Assembly: GCF_022512515.1 (NCBI RefSeq)
Contig: NZ_JAKWBK010000001.1
Location: 1 to 64,000, forward strand
Source: Paraniabella hibiscisoli
Lineage (GTDB): Bacteria > Bacteroidota > Bacteroidia > Chitinophagales > Chitinophagaceae
Reading direction: 5' to 3'
Length of the DNA stretch: 64,000 bases
The notes beneath the pieces were generated by a model. It saw only the letters and a program-made list of their open reading frames with translations. It searched no databases and was not told the DNA's origin. The position numbers and the translations under genes are program-made. Below, piece after piece: positions 49,995 through 58,503 of this stretch; position 1 is the stretch's first letter, and each line of letters opens with the position of its first letter.

Positions 49995-50987
49995 TTACAA
50001 ACGTTCGGCCACCCGCAACTTAGCGCTCCGTGATCTTGAATTCTGCTTCAACTCATCCTGCCCGGCCGTGACCGGCTTACGGGTTATCACCTTAAATATT
50101 TCCTGCCTTCTGGTATTTATAAACGGATTCTCTTCTATTTCTTCAAAACTTCCTTCCCTGAAAAAGTTCTTTACCACCCTGTCTTCTATGGAGTGGAAAG
50201 TAATGATGGCAATTCTTCCTCCCGGATTTAATAACGCCACCGATTGCTCCAGCATTTCTCTCAACACCTGTATCTCTTCGTTCACTTCCATGCGCAGCGC
50301 CTGGAATACCTGCGCAAAATATTTATTCGGATTTCCCTTAACCACCTCCCTTACAGCATTCTTAAATCCATCTATCGTTTTAAGTGATACTACATTACGA
50401 ACTGACACAATTGTTTTGGCCAGTGTTTTTGCGTTGGTCACTTCCCCATATTGCTCAAACAACTTATGCAGTTGAGTTTCGCTATATTGCTGCAATATTT
50501 CAAATGCCGTTACCGATTGTCTCCTATCCATCCGCATATCCATATCCGCATTAAACCTGATGCTAAACCCACGGTCGGCTTCATCAAACTGGTGACTGCT
50601 CACGCCCAGGTCTGCTAAGATGCCGTCTACTTTAACTACTTCCTGAAGGCGCAAAAAGCGCTGAATATGCCTGAAGTTCTGCTGAATAAAAACAACTCTT
50701 TTATCGTCGGGCACATTCTTAGCCGCATCTCCATCCTGGTCAAAAACATACAGCTTCCCGTTTTCACTCAACTGTGCCAGTATTGCTGCGGAGTGTCCGC
50801 CACCACCAAATGTGCAGTCTACATAAATACCATCAGGCTCTATCGCCAGGCCTTCAATTGTTTCATGTAAAAGAACCGGTATGTGATAGTCGGTTGACTG
50901 GTTGATAGGTTGACTGGTTGACAAGTTGGCTGGTCGACTCGTTAACGGGGAGCTCTCTTTCCGAATATTCCGTTTTTTGTTCGCCAT
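49995..50987 (-). CDS. rsmH: 16S rRNA (cytosine1402-N4)-methyltransferase
   Basis: RsmH (MraW) methylates C1402 of 16S rRNA using S-adenosylmethionine. YHIPVLLHETIEGL, VDCTFGGGGHSAAIL, DGILADLGVSSHQFD and AIITFHSIEDRVVK are the family motifs. The ATG at 50987 is used; the bases upstream to 50996 include only a TTG. About 30 extra N-terminal residues (SRPANLSTSQPINQSTD) are encoded by the left arm of octamer repeat copy C, and there is no later Met before the core. The protein is about 330 residues. Confidence 0.93.
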   Translation of the reverse strand: MANKKRNIRKESSPLTSRPANLSTSQPINQSTDYHIPVLLHETIEGLAIEPDGIYVDCTFGGGGHSAAILAQLSENGKLYVFDQDGDAAKNVPDDKRVVFIQQNFRHIQRFLRLQEVVKVDGILADLGVSSHQFDEADRGFSIRFNADMDMRMDRRQSVTAFEILQQYSETQLHKLFEQYGEVTNAKTLAKTIVSVRNVVSLKTIDGFKNAVREVVKGNPNKYFAQVFQALRMEVNEEIQVLREMLEQSVALLNPGGRIAIITFHSIEDRVVKNFFREGSFEEIEENPFINTRRQEIFKVITRKPVTAGQDELKQNSRSRSAKLRVAERL

Positions 50988-51032
50988 ACTTTTCAACTTT
51001 TAAACTTGTAAACTTTTCAACCTATAAACCTC
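50893..51032. repeat. Octamer repeat with two opposed arms, copy C (rsmH start and mraZ end)
   Basis: The left arm is seven consecutive octamers at 50893-50948: gttgactg, gttgatag, gttgactg, gttgacaa, gttggctg, gtcgactc, gttaacgg. The right arm at 50993-51032 has five reversed units: tcaacttt, taaacttg, taaacttt, tcaaccta, taaacctc. The first octamer of the right arm is identical to that of copy A. The left arm is translated inside rsmH, and the right arm overlaps the last codons of mraZ. Confidence 0.72.
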
Positions 51033-51471
51033 CCATTACCATGCTGGCCAGGTCACTAAACGATTCGGGTGAGAAAGAATCAAAGAACTCTTTGTATTTG
51101 CCACTATCCCAGATCTCCATTTTATTGCCCGCAGGTACCAGTACAATATCTTTTTGAAGCGCTGCATATTCCTTCAAGGTGGGAGGCAGCAACAATCTGC
51201 CGGCACTATCTGGCTCTACCATGGTAGCTCCATTTAAAAAGTAACGCTTAAACTGTCGCACTTTCGGATCAAAATCATTCAGCGCATTTACTTTTTCAGC
51301 AATAGGTTTCCAGGAACTGAGTGGGTACAGACTAAGGCATTTTTCAAACCCCCTGTTTATGACAAACTTTTCCCCATCTCCTTCCCCCAGCTGCTTTTTA
51401 AATCCAGCTGGTAAAAGAAAGCGGCCTTTGGCGTCAACCGTAGCCTCAAATTCTCCGAGGAAGCCTGTCAT
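51022..51471 (-). CDS. mraZ: Division/cell-wall cluster transcriptional regulator MraZ
   Basis: MraZ is a SpoVT/AbrB-fold regulator that represses the dcw cluster. The 149-residue protein has two related halves: GEFEATVDAKGRFLLPAGFK and ATMVEPDSAGRLLLPPTLKEYA. Both carry the conserved D(A/S)xGR turn. It is the first gene of the cluster, so the promoter lies in the 51472-51900 region. The final codons overlap the octamer repeat. Confidence 0.94.
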   Translation of the reverse strand: MTGFLGEFEATVDAKGRFLLPAGFKKQLGEGDGEKFVINRGFEKCLSLYPLSSWKPIAEKVNALNDFDPKVRQFKRYFLNGATMVEPDSAGRLLLPPTLKEYAALQKDIVLVPAGNKMEIWDSGKYKEFFDSFSPESFSDLASMVMGGL

Positions 51472-51902
51472 AAATGAAATAACTGTTATTTAATGCACTA
51501 AACTAACACAAAGTAACACTTTTTCCCACTTACCTACCAAATTTTAGCATTTTTGATTTATCCACAAATCAAATACAGCCCAAACCCTTTCCCACAAAGG
51601 ATTCCAGACATTTTTTAGCCTCAACACAGAAAATCAATGTGAATATGATGTGAATTACTCGCAACAAAAAGTGGAAAGGTTCAAAAAATCCTGCTTTTAG
51701 TACCTGACAAAGTGGATTTATAGTTAGAAAACAGGAAATTTGCTGCGTTTATAAAGATAGTTGCAGTTTTGCAACGCACATCAATTACAGAAAAAACAGG
51801 CAATTTTCAGAATCTTGTTCGGCTTATTAGTGTCAAAGCGATCAAGAGGCATTAGAAATTGATAAAACTGACAATATCGAGCCTTTTAATAAATTAGATA
51901 AT
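51472..51902. promoter_or_regulatory. 431-bp divergent region between mraZ and queA
   Basis: This region must hold the promoters of the dcw cluster (minus) and queA (plus). On the minus strand a TTACTTTG near 51507 is close to the -7 box. G-rich boxes GTGGGAAA occur near 51523 and 51593, and the second is followed by TTTGGGC. They recall MraZ TGGGN operator repeats but the spacing is 7 rather than 5. A GTTGCA/TGCAAC hairpin lies at 51760-51775. None of these is firm. Confidence 0.35.
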
Positions 51903-53123
51903 ATGCACCCCAGGCATCTCTCCATAAAAGATTTCACCTACCACCTTCCTGATGAAAAAATAGCGTTTCACCCGTTGGAAAACCGCGATGACGCCCGACT
52001 CCTGGTTTTTAAAGATCAGCATATACAAACGGATACCTACCGGAATATTGCCTCGCATATACCTGAGGAAACTTTAATGATCTTTAACAACACCAAAGTA
52101 GTAGAAGCCAGGCTGTTGTTTAAAAAAGATACCGGAAGCATTATTGAAGTATTTTGCCTCCAACCCCATGAAATGTATGCAGACATTACCACTGCAATGA
52201 ACCAGATAAGCAAGGTAAAATGGCTTTGCCTGGTGGGCGGTGCTTCTAAATGGAAGGATGGACAGATACTTTCCCTTTCGTTTGAAGCGGATGCGTCAAC
52301 CCATGTACTGGAAGCGAGGTTGATTGAAAAAGAAGTGATTGTTTCGTCGTTGAACTGAGCTGGAACGGCACTTTCCCTTTTGCGGAAGTATTACACTATG
52401 CCGGGCATGTACCCTTACCGCCTTACATTAAAAGGCAGGATGAAACAGCCGATAAAAGCAGGTACCAGACCGTTTTTGCCAGGCACGATGGTTCGGTTGC
52501 CGCACCAACGGCGGGACTACATTTTACGCAACATGTGTTAGCATCGCTCCGACAAAAAATATAGGCACCAGCTTTGTAACGCTACATGTAGGTGCGGGCA
52601 CGTTCAGGCCCGTAAAGGCAAACACCATGCAGGAACACGAGATGCACTCGGAGTTTATTGAAGTAGAAAAAGAACTGATTGAGCAATTGATCAGGCATGA
52701 CAATAAGCCGCTGGTTGCCGTAGGCACGACCTCTTTAAGAACGCTGGAGAGCCTGTACTGGCTGGGCGTTAGGCTCATTATCAACCCAACGGCATTTAAA
52801 ACAGAAATTCCTTTTTTAAATCAATGGGAAGCTTATGAGCATGCTAATGCCCCTTCAAAAAGGACGCCCTGGAGGCTTTACTGGACTTTTTATCGGAAGC
52901 AGGCAGCACCCGCCTGATTGCCAAAACACAGATCATTATTGCGCCGGGCTACACTTTTAAAATGATCGACGGATTGGTCACCAACTTCCACCAACCCTCC
53001 TCCACCCTCCTTTTACTCGTAGCCGCCCTTATCGGAGATAGCTGGAAGGCAGTGTATGATCACGCGCTGCACAATGATTTCCGCTTTTTGAGTTACGGGG
53101 ACGGCAGTTTATTGTGGAAATAG
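51903..53123 (+). CDS. queA: S-adenosylmethionine:tRNA ribosyltransferase-isomerase (three frameshifts)
   Basis: QueA transfers ribose from S-adenosylmethionine to preQ1 in tRNA in queuosine synthesis. The N-terminal [19 protein letters not shown], then [49 protein letters not shown] and [17 protein letters not shown] are diagnostic. Breaks near 52345, 52558 and 52858 are single-base losses. Corrected length is about 407 residues. The other queuosine genes are not in the window. Confidence 0.94.
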
Positions 53124-53128
53124 CAATT

Positions 53129-53165
53129 AAAAAAGCCCCGCCTGTACTACAAGCGGGGCTCTTCA
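53129..53165. terminator. Bidirectional terminator between queA and trxA
   Basis: AGCCCCGC (53134-53141) pairs with GCGGGGCT (53153-53160). An A-run precedes and a CTTCAT stretch follows the hairpin. It serves queA on the plus strand and, with the A-run read as U-run, trxA on the minus strand. Confidence 0.75.
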
Positions 53166-53183
53166 TAATAAAACTAAAAAAAC

Positions 53184-53504
53184 TTAGTTCAGGTGCGACT
53201 CAATTTTCTTTACAAAATTGCCTTTAGGCTGTGCACCCACCAGTTTATCTACCACCTGGCCATTTTTTATAAATAAAATTGCTGGAATAGAAGTAATACC
53301 GTAATCCATTGACACCTGAGGATTTACATCCACGTTTACTTTACCGATATTCACTTTTCCGTCGTATTCTTTTGATAATTCTTCAATTACAGGACCGATA
53401 GCACGGCAAGGACCACACCATTCTGCCCAAAAATCCACCACAGTTAATTTATCTGAATCCAAAACTTCCACCTGGAAGTTTGCGTCGTTAAATTCTTTTG
53501 CCAT
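53184..53504 (-). CDS. trxA: Thioredoxin
   Basis: This is a 106-residue cytoplasmic thioredoxin for disulfide reduction. The active site is WCGPC (C30, C33) in VVDFWAEWCGPCRAIG. The cis-proline turn is TSIPAILFIKNGQVV. No signal peptide is present. The frame is intact and single-gene transcription is likely, with its own promoter and terminator. Confidence 0.96.
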   Translation of the reverse strand: MAKEFNDANFQVEVLDSDKLTVVDFWAEWCGPCRAIGPVIEELSKEYDGKVNIGKVNVDVNPQVSMDYGITSIPAILFIKNGQVVDKLVGAQPKGNFVKKIESHLN

Positions 53505-53550
53505 TATTGATAGTTTTAAAAGTTTTAATTATTTAATGCTAAGTAGATAA

Positions 53551-53582
53551 CAAATTTAGCTCCTAAAACTAAATAACAGCAA
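53551..53582 (-). promoter_or_regulatory. Promoter of trxA
   Basis: On the minus strand TTG (53580-53582) is followed after 21 bases by TAAATTTG (53551-53558). This fits the Bacteroidota promoter. It gives a leader of about 40 bases to the trxA ATG. Confidence 0.6.
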
Positions 53583-53655
53583 TTGTGGCATTTTGTTGTG
53601 CAGAAAATGTCAATTACCCTAACACCACCTGCCATTCTATCGTAGCAGATCTCTA

Positions 53656-54972
53656 TTAATGCTTTACCGATTGCAATTCTGCCGGGTTATGCTTATGCCT
53701 GAACAGAAGGGCAAAAAATATGGATACAACCAGGGCGTAAATAGCAAATACCATCCAAATGCCTGGCCAGTCTTTCGTACCATCGGGTAGTAAATAAAAT
53801 TTATCTATCATCCAACCGCTTAGCAAGCTACCCATAATAGAGCCGAAACCGTTAGTCATCATCATAAAAAGCCCCTGGGCGGAAGACCGGATCTGCTTAT
53901 CAGTAGAAGTTTCTACAAACAATGACCCTGAAATATTAAAGAAATCGAACGCCATTCCATATACTATATTGGAAAGCAAAATCATCCAAAAAATCCTTCG
54001 GGGTTGCCGTATGAAAAAGCCCAAACCGCAATACCCAGGCAAACATGGAAATCAGCATCACTTTCTTTATTCCAAACTTCTTCATAAAAAAGGAATTGCC
54101 AGAATAAACAGCGTTTCCGATATCTGCGAAATAGAAATGATCATAGTAGAGTAACGCACTACAAACGAATCAGCATATTGGGGTATATTCTCAAAGTCTT
54201 TCAAATAGGTATCACCATACATATTGGTAAGTTGCAGGGCTGCACCCAAAAACATGGAAAACAAAAAGAAAATGAGCATTTTATAATTTCCTAACAATTT
54301 AAAAGCATTCAACCCCAGCTTTTCTGCCCACGATGTAGCTCCTTTACTTTTATTTTCAGGCGGACACTTCGGAAGCGTCAACGCATATAAGCCTAGCAGC
54401 ACAGCAAACACACCAGCAATATAAAACTGATTGGCGTTAATCGCATGACCGGTAATGGCACTTATTCTTTCACCCAGTACTTTTCCCGCTTCCAATGGCG
54501 ATTGCGGATCACTCACCAGGTTGGTGATCCACATAGCAGCAATAAAACCCACCGTCCCCCAAACACGTATAGGTGGAAAAACTTTAATAACATCCAGTTG
54601 ATTATCGATTAATATGCGGTACGAAAGCGCATTAGACAACGCTATCGTTGGCATATAAAAGCACATACTCAATAACAAAACCCAGAAAAAGGATGAGGGT
54701 GCATCAATTGCGGGTAAAATAAAAAGCGTAATGCCATATAAAATATGCATCAATGCATACAATCTTTCGCCATTCATCCACCGATCGGCGATAATCCCAA
54801 TGAGTGCGGGCATAATGAGCGAACCCAGGCCCAGCGTCATAAAAACCACTCCAAACTCCTGCCCTGTCCACCCCTTAAACCCAAAACCGTAAGAGCCCAA
54901 AGTGGTTAACCAGGCTCCCCAAACAAAAAACTGGAAGAAGCTTAAAACAGTCAGTTTGAATTTTATTGACAT
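53656..54972 (-). CDS. MFS nucleoside:H+ symporter family transporter (three frameshifts)
   Basis: This transporter has about twelve membrane helices. The start SIKFKLTVLSFFQFFVWGAWLTTLG and GSLIMPALIGIIADRWMNGERL match the NupG/XapB nucleoside-symporter branch of the MFS seen in Bacteroidota. FGSIMGSLLSGWMIDKFY is in the C-terminal half. Breaks near 54075, 54012 and 53992 are single-base losses. Corrected length is about 439 residues. Substrate choice within nucleosides is not predictable. Confidence 0.85.
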
Positions 54973-55160
54973 AAAATTTTATTTTATTTAACCTGCGACG
55001 GTAATATTATCATCGTATTTGGCTGTTCATCCAATGAGTGCCACCCAACGCCTCCTCCGGCAACACGAATCAACAACCCAACGAATCTAAATAAAAATAT
55101 AATTAAAATACTCATAACTAAAATCAATTCTTAAATTGTACTTGCTAATTAAGAGAACCA

Positions 55161-55870
55161 ATGAACGACAAATTAAAACTACTCATCGAACACTATGACA
55201 GTGAAGTAGCCACTTTGCAACTATTAATTAAGGAAGAGTTGGAAATCGAAGAAAACTATCAGGCCGCAAGCTGGTACCAAAGAGGGTTATCAGCTGCAAA
55301 AACGGAACTTCATATACTACATAGCTTTAACGAGCCATTCTATTCTCAAAAAGATCGAATATTGCAACGAATTACATGGATCAAAAAAAGCTTTCTGAAT
55401 TTAAAGAGGAAGACGAAAGCCATTTGACATTTTCAACCCTGTTGCAGTTTACCGAGGAGGAATATAAGACACTATCACTTAGGGACCTGCCACCGGTAGC
55501 CGTTTCACAACCGCATCTTTTTGACAATGCTATTGACAAAGTATTCAGTAAAGAGATAAAAGGCGTTAATCTTATCATTAATAAAGATAATGGGTCTCGC
55601 TTTGAAATCCTCCGCAAACGCAGCGGTATAGTTGTTACGATACCTGGCCGAACAAGGCGCAACCAAGCCGACTTGTTTGATGAATATGAATTGAAGCGTC
55701 ACGCAAAATTTGGCTTCGAGGTAAAGAAAAAGCCATTAAGATTCGTTAAATCCTTTCCCCGAACAAAAGACGAGGCCACCAACCTGAAAACATTTTTGGC
55801 TCGCTACTATTTTGAAATGCTAAATCCATATCCGGTACAAAATCAGGGTTATATTGAATATATCTATTAA
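55161..55870 (+). CDS. Hypothetical protein (frameshift about 55385)
   Basis: Two overlapping open frames join into one protein of about 236 residues when one A is restored in the A7 run near 55385 (WIKKKLSEFKEED). The N-terminal third is helical and acidic. The centre has LINKDNGSRFEILRKRSGIVVTIPGRTRRNQADLFDEYEL. No family is recognised and no signal peptide is seen. Two separate genes with a 52-bp overlap are the alternative, but the error pattern of the window makes one gene more likely. Confidence 0.55.
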
Positions 55871-55883
55871 TAGCGATAAAAAA

Positions 55884-56228
55884 ATGAACCGAATCAATTA
55901 CAATAATAAAACTTTCAAGCCCCTAAGCAATACTGAAAACGGTGAAACCTCTGGTGAAACCATTTTTAATTATATACAGAATAGCAACATCCTCACCGCC
56001 AGTTATAGTGGCGGAAAAATAAAATCAGGGCATATAATTGGACTGGTGGATGAAAACGGAAGAATAGACATGCGATATCACCAGGTAAATGATAGAGACG
56101 AACTGATGACTGGAACCTGCTCTTCAGTACCAGAAATACTGCCGGATGGCAAAATCAGGTTGCATGAAACCTGGCAATGGACCAGTGGCGATCTTTCTTC
56201 AGGCAGCTCCATTATCGAAGAGATTTAA
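55884..56228 (+). CDS. Small conserved protein, often labelled n-acetylglutamate synthase
   Basis: The 114-residue protein starts MNRINYNNKTFKPLSNTENG. It has a compact beta-strand pattern: ETIFNYIQNSNILTASYSGG, GHIIGLVDENGRIDMRYHQV and IRLHETWQWTSGD. I recognise it as a family found across Firmicutes and Bacteroidota. It is too short for, and unlike, real N-acetylglutamate synthase, so that label should not be trusted. The open frame extends up to 55854, but the ATG at 55884 fits the family start. Confidence 0.7.
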   Translation: MNRINYNNKTFKPLSNTENGETSGETIFNYIQNSNILTASYSGGKIKSGHIIGLVDENGRIDMRYHQVNDRDELMTGTCSSVPEILPDGKIRLHETWQWTSGDLSSGSSIIEEI

Positions 56229-56660
56229 TTATGCGGCAACCCGATTGGTTACCTTCCGGTTTAAAAGCGTCAATCCGAATACAACGGCACCAAAAGCAAG
56301 ACCCCACAACGCTACAGCGCCTGTAGCGCACCTTAATCCCCTGCCCCGGATCAAATCAAAAAACAAGCTGGAAGCATAACCTGCGGCCAGTATTTCTGTA
56401 GTGATAAATAGTATGGTAAATAATAACCGCTGATATAAACCTACACTCCTGGATTTCTGACTATAAATAAACAATTGCAAAAGGCCCAGAGAAGTATAAA
56501 AAATGAGTAACCACAGCAGCAAAGACGTCATTTTAGCAACATAATAGGTATTAAATATACCATTCACGCTGTAGGTAGCCATTTGAAATCCTATAGCTAA
56601 GCCTTCCGCACCAGTCGGTTCCGGGAATTTTATCATCAACATTTCTGTTGCCGCAACCAT
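56229..56660 (-). CDS. Hypothetical membrane protein
   Basis: The 143-residue protein has four hydrophobic segments (around residues 45-65, 80-98, 112-132 and one weaker near 20). Its end is basic. No family is recognised. It is transcribed away from mqnE, and the GC-rich repeat element lies just upstream of its start. Confidence 0.6.
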   Translation of the reverse strand: MVAATEMLMIKFPEPTGAEGLAIGFQMATYSVNGIFNTYYVAKMTSLLLWLLIFYTSLGLLQLFIYSQKSRSVGLYQRLLFTILFITTEILAAGYASSLFFDLIRGRGLRCATGAVALWGLAFGAVVFGLTLLNRKVTNRVAA

Positions 56661-56671
56661 TTACAGGCCTA

Positions 56672-56790
56672 AGCCGCGTGAGCGATGGAAGCGGTAGCCC
56701 ACAGTGAGGAGGAACGACGAGCGAGGACTACAAGCGTACAGCGCGACCCGCCGTGCAGCGCAGCGAAACAAGGGGCACGCCATAAAACTG
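56672..56790. repeat. GC-rich intergenic element, copy 2 (inverted relative to copy 1)
   Basis: Read on the minus strand it opens TTTTATGGCGTGCCCC and ends CGCTTCCATCGCTCACGCGGC. The opening resembles copy 1 (TTTTAATGGGCGCGTGGCCC). The interior has CGCTGCGCTGCACGGCGGG and further GC-rich palindromic segments. It occupies most of the spacer before mqnE. Confidence 0.55.
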
Positions 56791-56834
56791 AGCATAATCA
56801 TTAAAATTTAAACCTTTCGACCTGAAATCCGTTT

Positions 56835-56842
56835 TATCTTTG
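56835..56842 (+). promoter_or_regulatory. -7 promoter box of mqnE
   Basis: TATCTTTG matches TAnnTTTG, 20 bases before the mqnE ATG. A TTTC about 20 bases upstream could serve as the -33 element. Confidence 0.5.
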
Positions 56843-56862
56843 CACCTCATTTAATTTAGCAG

Positions 56863-58000
56863 ATGATCGCGAATACCCTACCCCATGTTGACAGTGCACT
56901 TCAGGAAATTGCCGATAAAGTATATAACGGACAAAGAATCAGTGATACAGACGGTTTGTATCTTTTTGAGCATGCCAGCCTGGCTTTTGTAGGCGCTTTA
57001 GGTAACCACGTGCGCGAGCAAAAGCATGGCGATATCACTTATTTCAACAGGAATTTCCATATAGAACCCACTAATGCCTGTATTTATTCCTGCCATTTTT
57101 GTAGCTACAGTAAATTGTATGCCCACCGTGATGAGGCCTGGGAGCTGTCGCTGCAGCAAATGATGGATATTGTAAAAAATATGATAATGATCCGGTAACG
57201 GAGGTACATATTGTTGGAGGCGTTCACCCTAAAATGAACCTGGAGTTCTTCGCAGAGCTGCTGCGTAGCATCAGGGCACATCGGCCAGAGCTGCATATTA
57301 AAGGCTTTACCGCAGTGGAGCTGGATTATATGTTCCGCAAAGCAAAAAAACGGTACAGGAAGGTATGCAATACCTGAAAGATGCCGGCCTCGAAAGCCTA
57401 CCTGGCGGCGGTGCCGAAATCTTTGCTCCTGAAGTGAGAGAGCAGATCTGCGCCGATAAAATTGATGGCACCGGCTGGCTGCATATTCACCAGACAGCAC
57501 ATGAGCTAGGCATGCAATCCAACGCAACTATGCTTTTCGGTCATATCGAAAAATATGAGCATCGTATCGATCATATGAGCCGGCTTCGCGATCTGCAGGA
57601 TCAAACCAATGGCTTCAATACCTTCATTCCGCTCAAGTTCAGAAATGGCGACAATGACATGAGCCATGTGACAGAATCATCACTGATTGAAGACATGAAA
57701 ATGTATGCCATTGCCCGCATTTATCTCGACAATTTCCCACATATTAAAGCCTATTGGCCGATGCTAGGCCGACAAAATGCGCAGCTAGCGCTGTCATTTG
57801 GTGTAAATGATATTGACGGCACCATTGATGACACTACCAAGATCTACTCTATGGCTGGCTCTGAAGAGCAAACACCTTCGATGACTACGGAAGAGCTGGT
57901 AGTATTGATCAAACAGGCACGCAGACGACCTGTTGAAAGAGGTACGCTGTATAATGTTATTAAGGATTATGGAACAGTTGAGGCCGCTGAGATAGTCTAG
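56863..58000 (+). CDS. mqnE: Aminofutalosine synthase MqnE (two frameshifts)
   Basis: MqnE is the radical-SAM enzyme of the futalosine route to menaquinone; it joins the chorismate-derived precursor to S-adenosylmethionine. The cluster motif is C73-x3-C77-x2-C80 in NACIYSCHFCSY. HIVGGVHPKMNLEFF, ESLPGGGAEIFAPEVR and NATMLFGHIEKYEHRIDH are typical. Breaks near 57182 and 57348 are single losses in A-runs. Corrected length is about 379 residues. Complex I in the same window would feed electrons to this quinone. Confidence 0.93.
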
Positions 58001-58074
58001 TTGACACATCCTTCGCCAGATTTGCAGGTGTGATTTTTTTAGGTATATTTAGCTATACTTAAATCAATTCTATT

Positions 58075-58503
58075 ATGGGCAAAGTATCCAACATTCTTGC
58101 CAGGAAGGGAAACAACGCAGTTTCTGTGCAAAGAGACACCAAAGTTTACGAGGCTTTAAAAATCATGTCTGACAAAAATATCGGTTCATTAGTGGTAATG
58201 AGCGAGGGTAAGTATGCAGGTATATTTACAGAAAGAGACTATTCAAGAAAAGTGATATTAGAAGGCCGTCATTCAGATGAAGTAACTGTAGGAGAAATCA
58301 TGTCTACCGATTTGCCCAGTGTAAAACCTGAGGACACGGTGGAAACCTGTATGCAGCTGATGTCGAACAAAAATGTACGCTACCTACCCGTTTTTGATGG
58401 AGATAACCTCTCCGGTATTATTTCTATAAGCGATGTGGTTGCCGAAACCATTCTTCAGCAAAAAGAGACCATCAGCCAGTTACAGAATTATATACAAGGC
58501 TAG
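58075..58503 (+). CDS. Two-CBS-domain protein
   Basis: The 142-residue protein is made only of a CBS pair: MSDKNIGSLVVMSEGKYAGIFTERDYSRKV and MSNKNVRYLPVFDGDNLSGIISISDVV. CBS pairs bind adenosyl ligands such as AMP or S-adenosylmethionine. No effector domain is attached. Its TAG stop shares the palindrome CTAG with the stop of the convergent gene. Confidence 0.88.
   Translation: MGKVSNILARKGNNAVSVQRDTKVYEALKIMSDKNIGSLVVMSEGKYAGIFTERDYSRKVILEGRHSDEVTVGEIMSTDLPSVKPEDTVETCMQLMSNKNVRYLPVFDGDNLSGIISISDVVAETILQQKETISQLQNYIQG

Noticed and set aside
53184..53504. Possible secreted thioredoxin-like protein.
   Set aside because: There is no signal peptide and length and motifs are those of cytoplasmic TrxA.
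55161..55870. Two overlapping genes (translational coupling) instead of one.
   Set aside because: The overlap of 52 bp spans an A7 run, and restoring one A joins them smoothly, as at dozens of other sites. One gene is more likely, though not proved.
55884..56228. N-acetylglutamate synthase, the usual database label.
   Set aside because: The protein is 114 residues, has no GNAT or kinase fold signature, and sits outside any arginine gene context.
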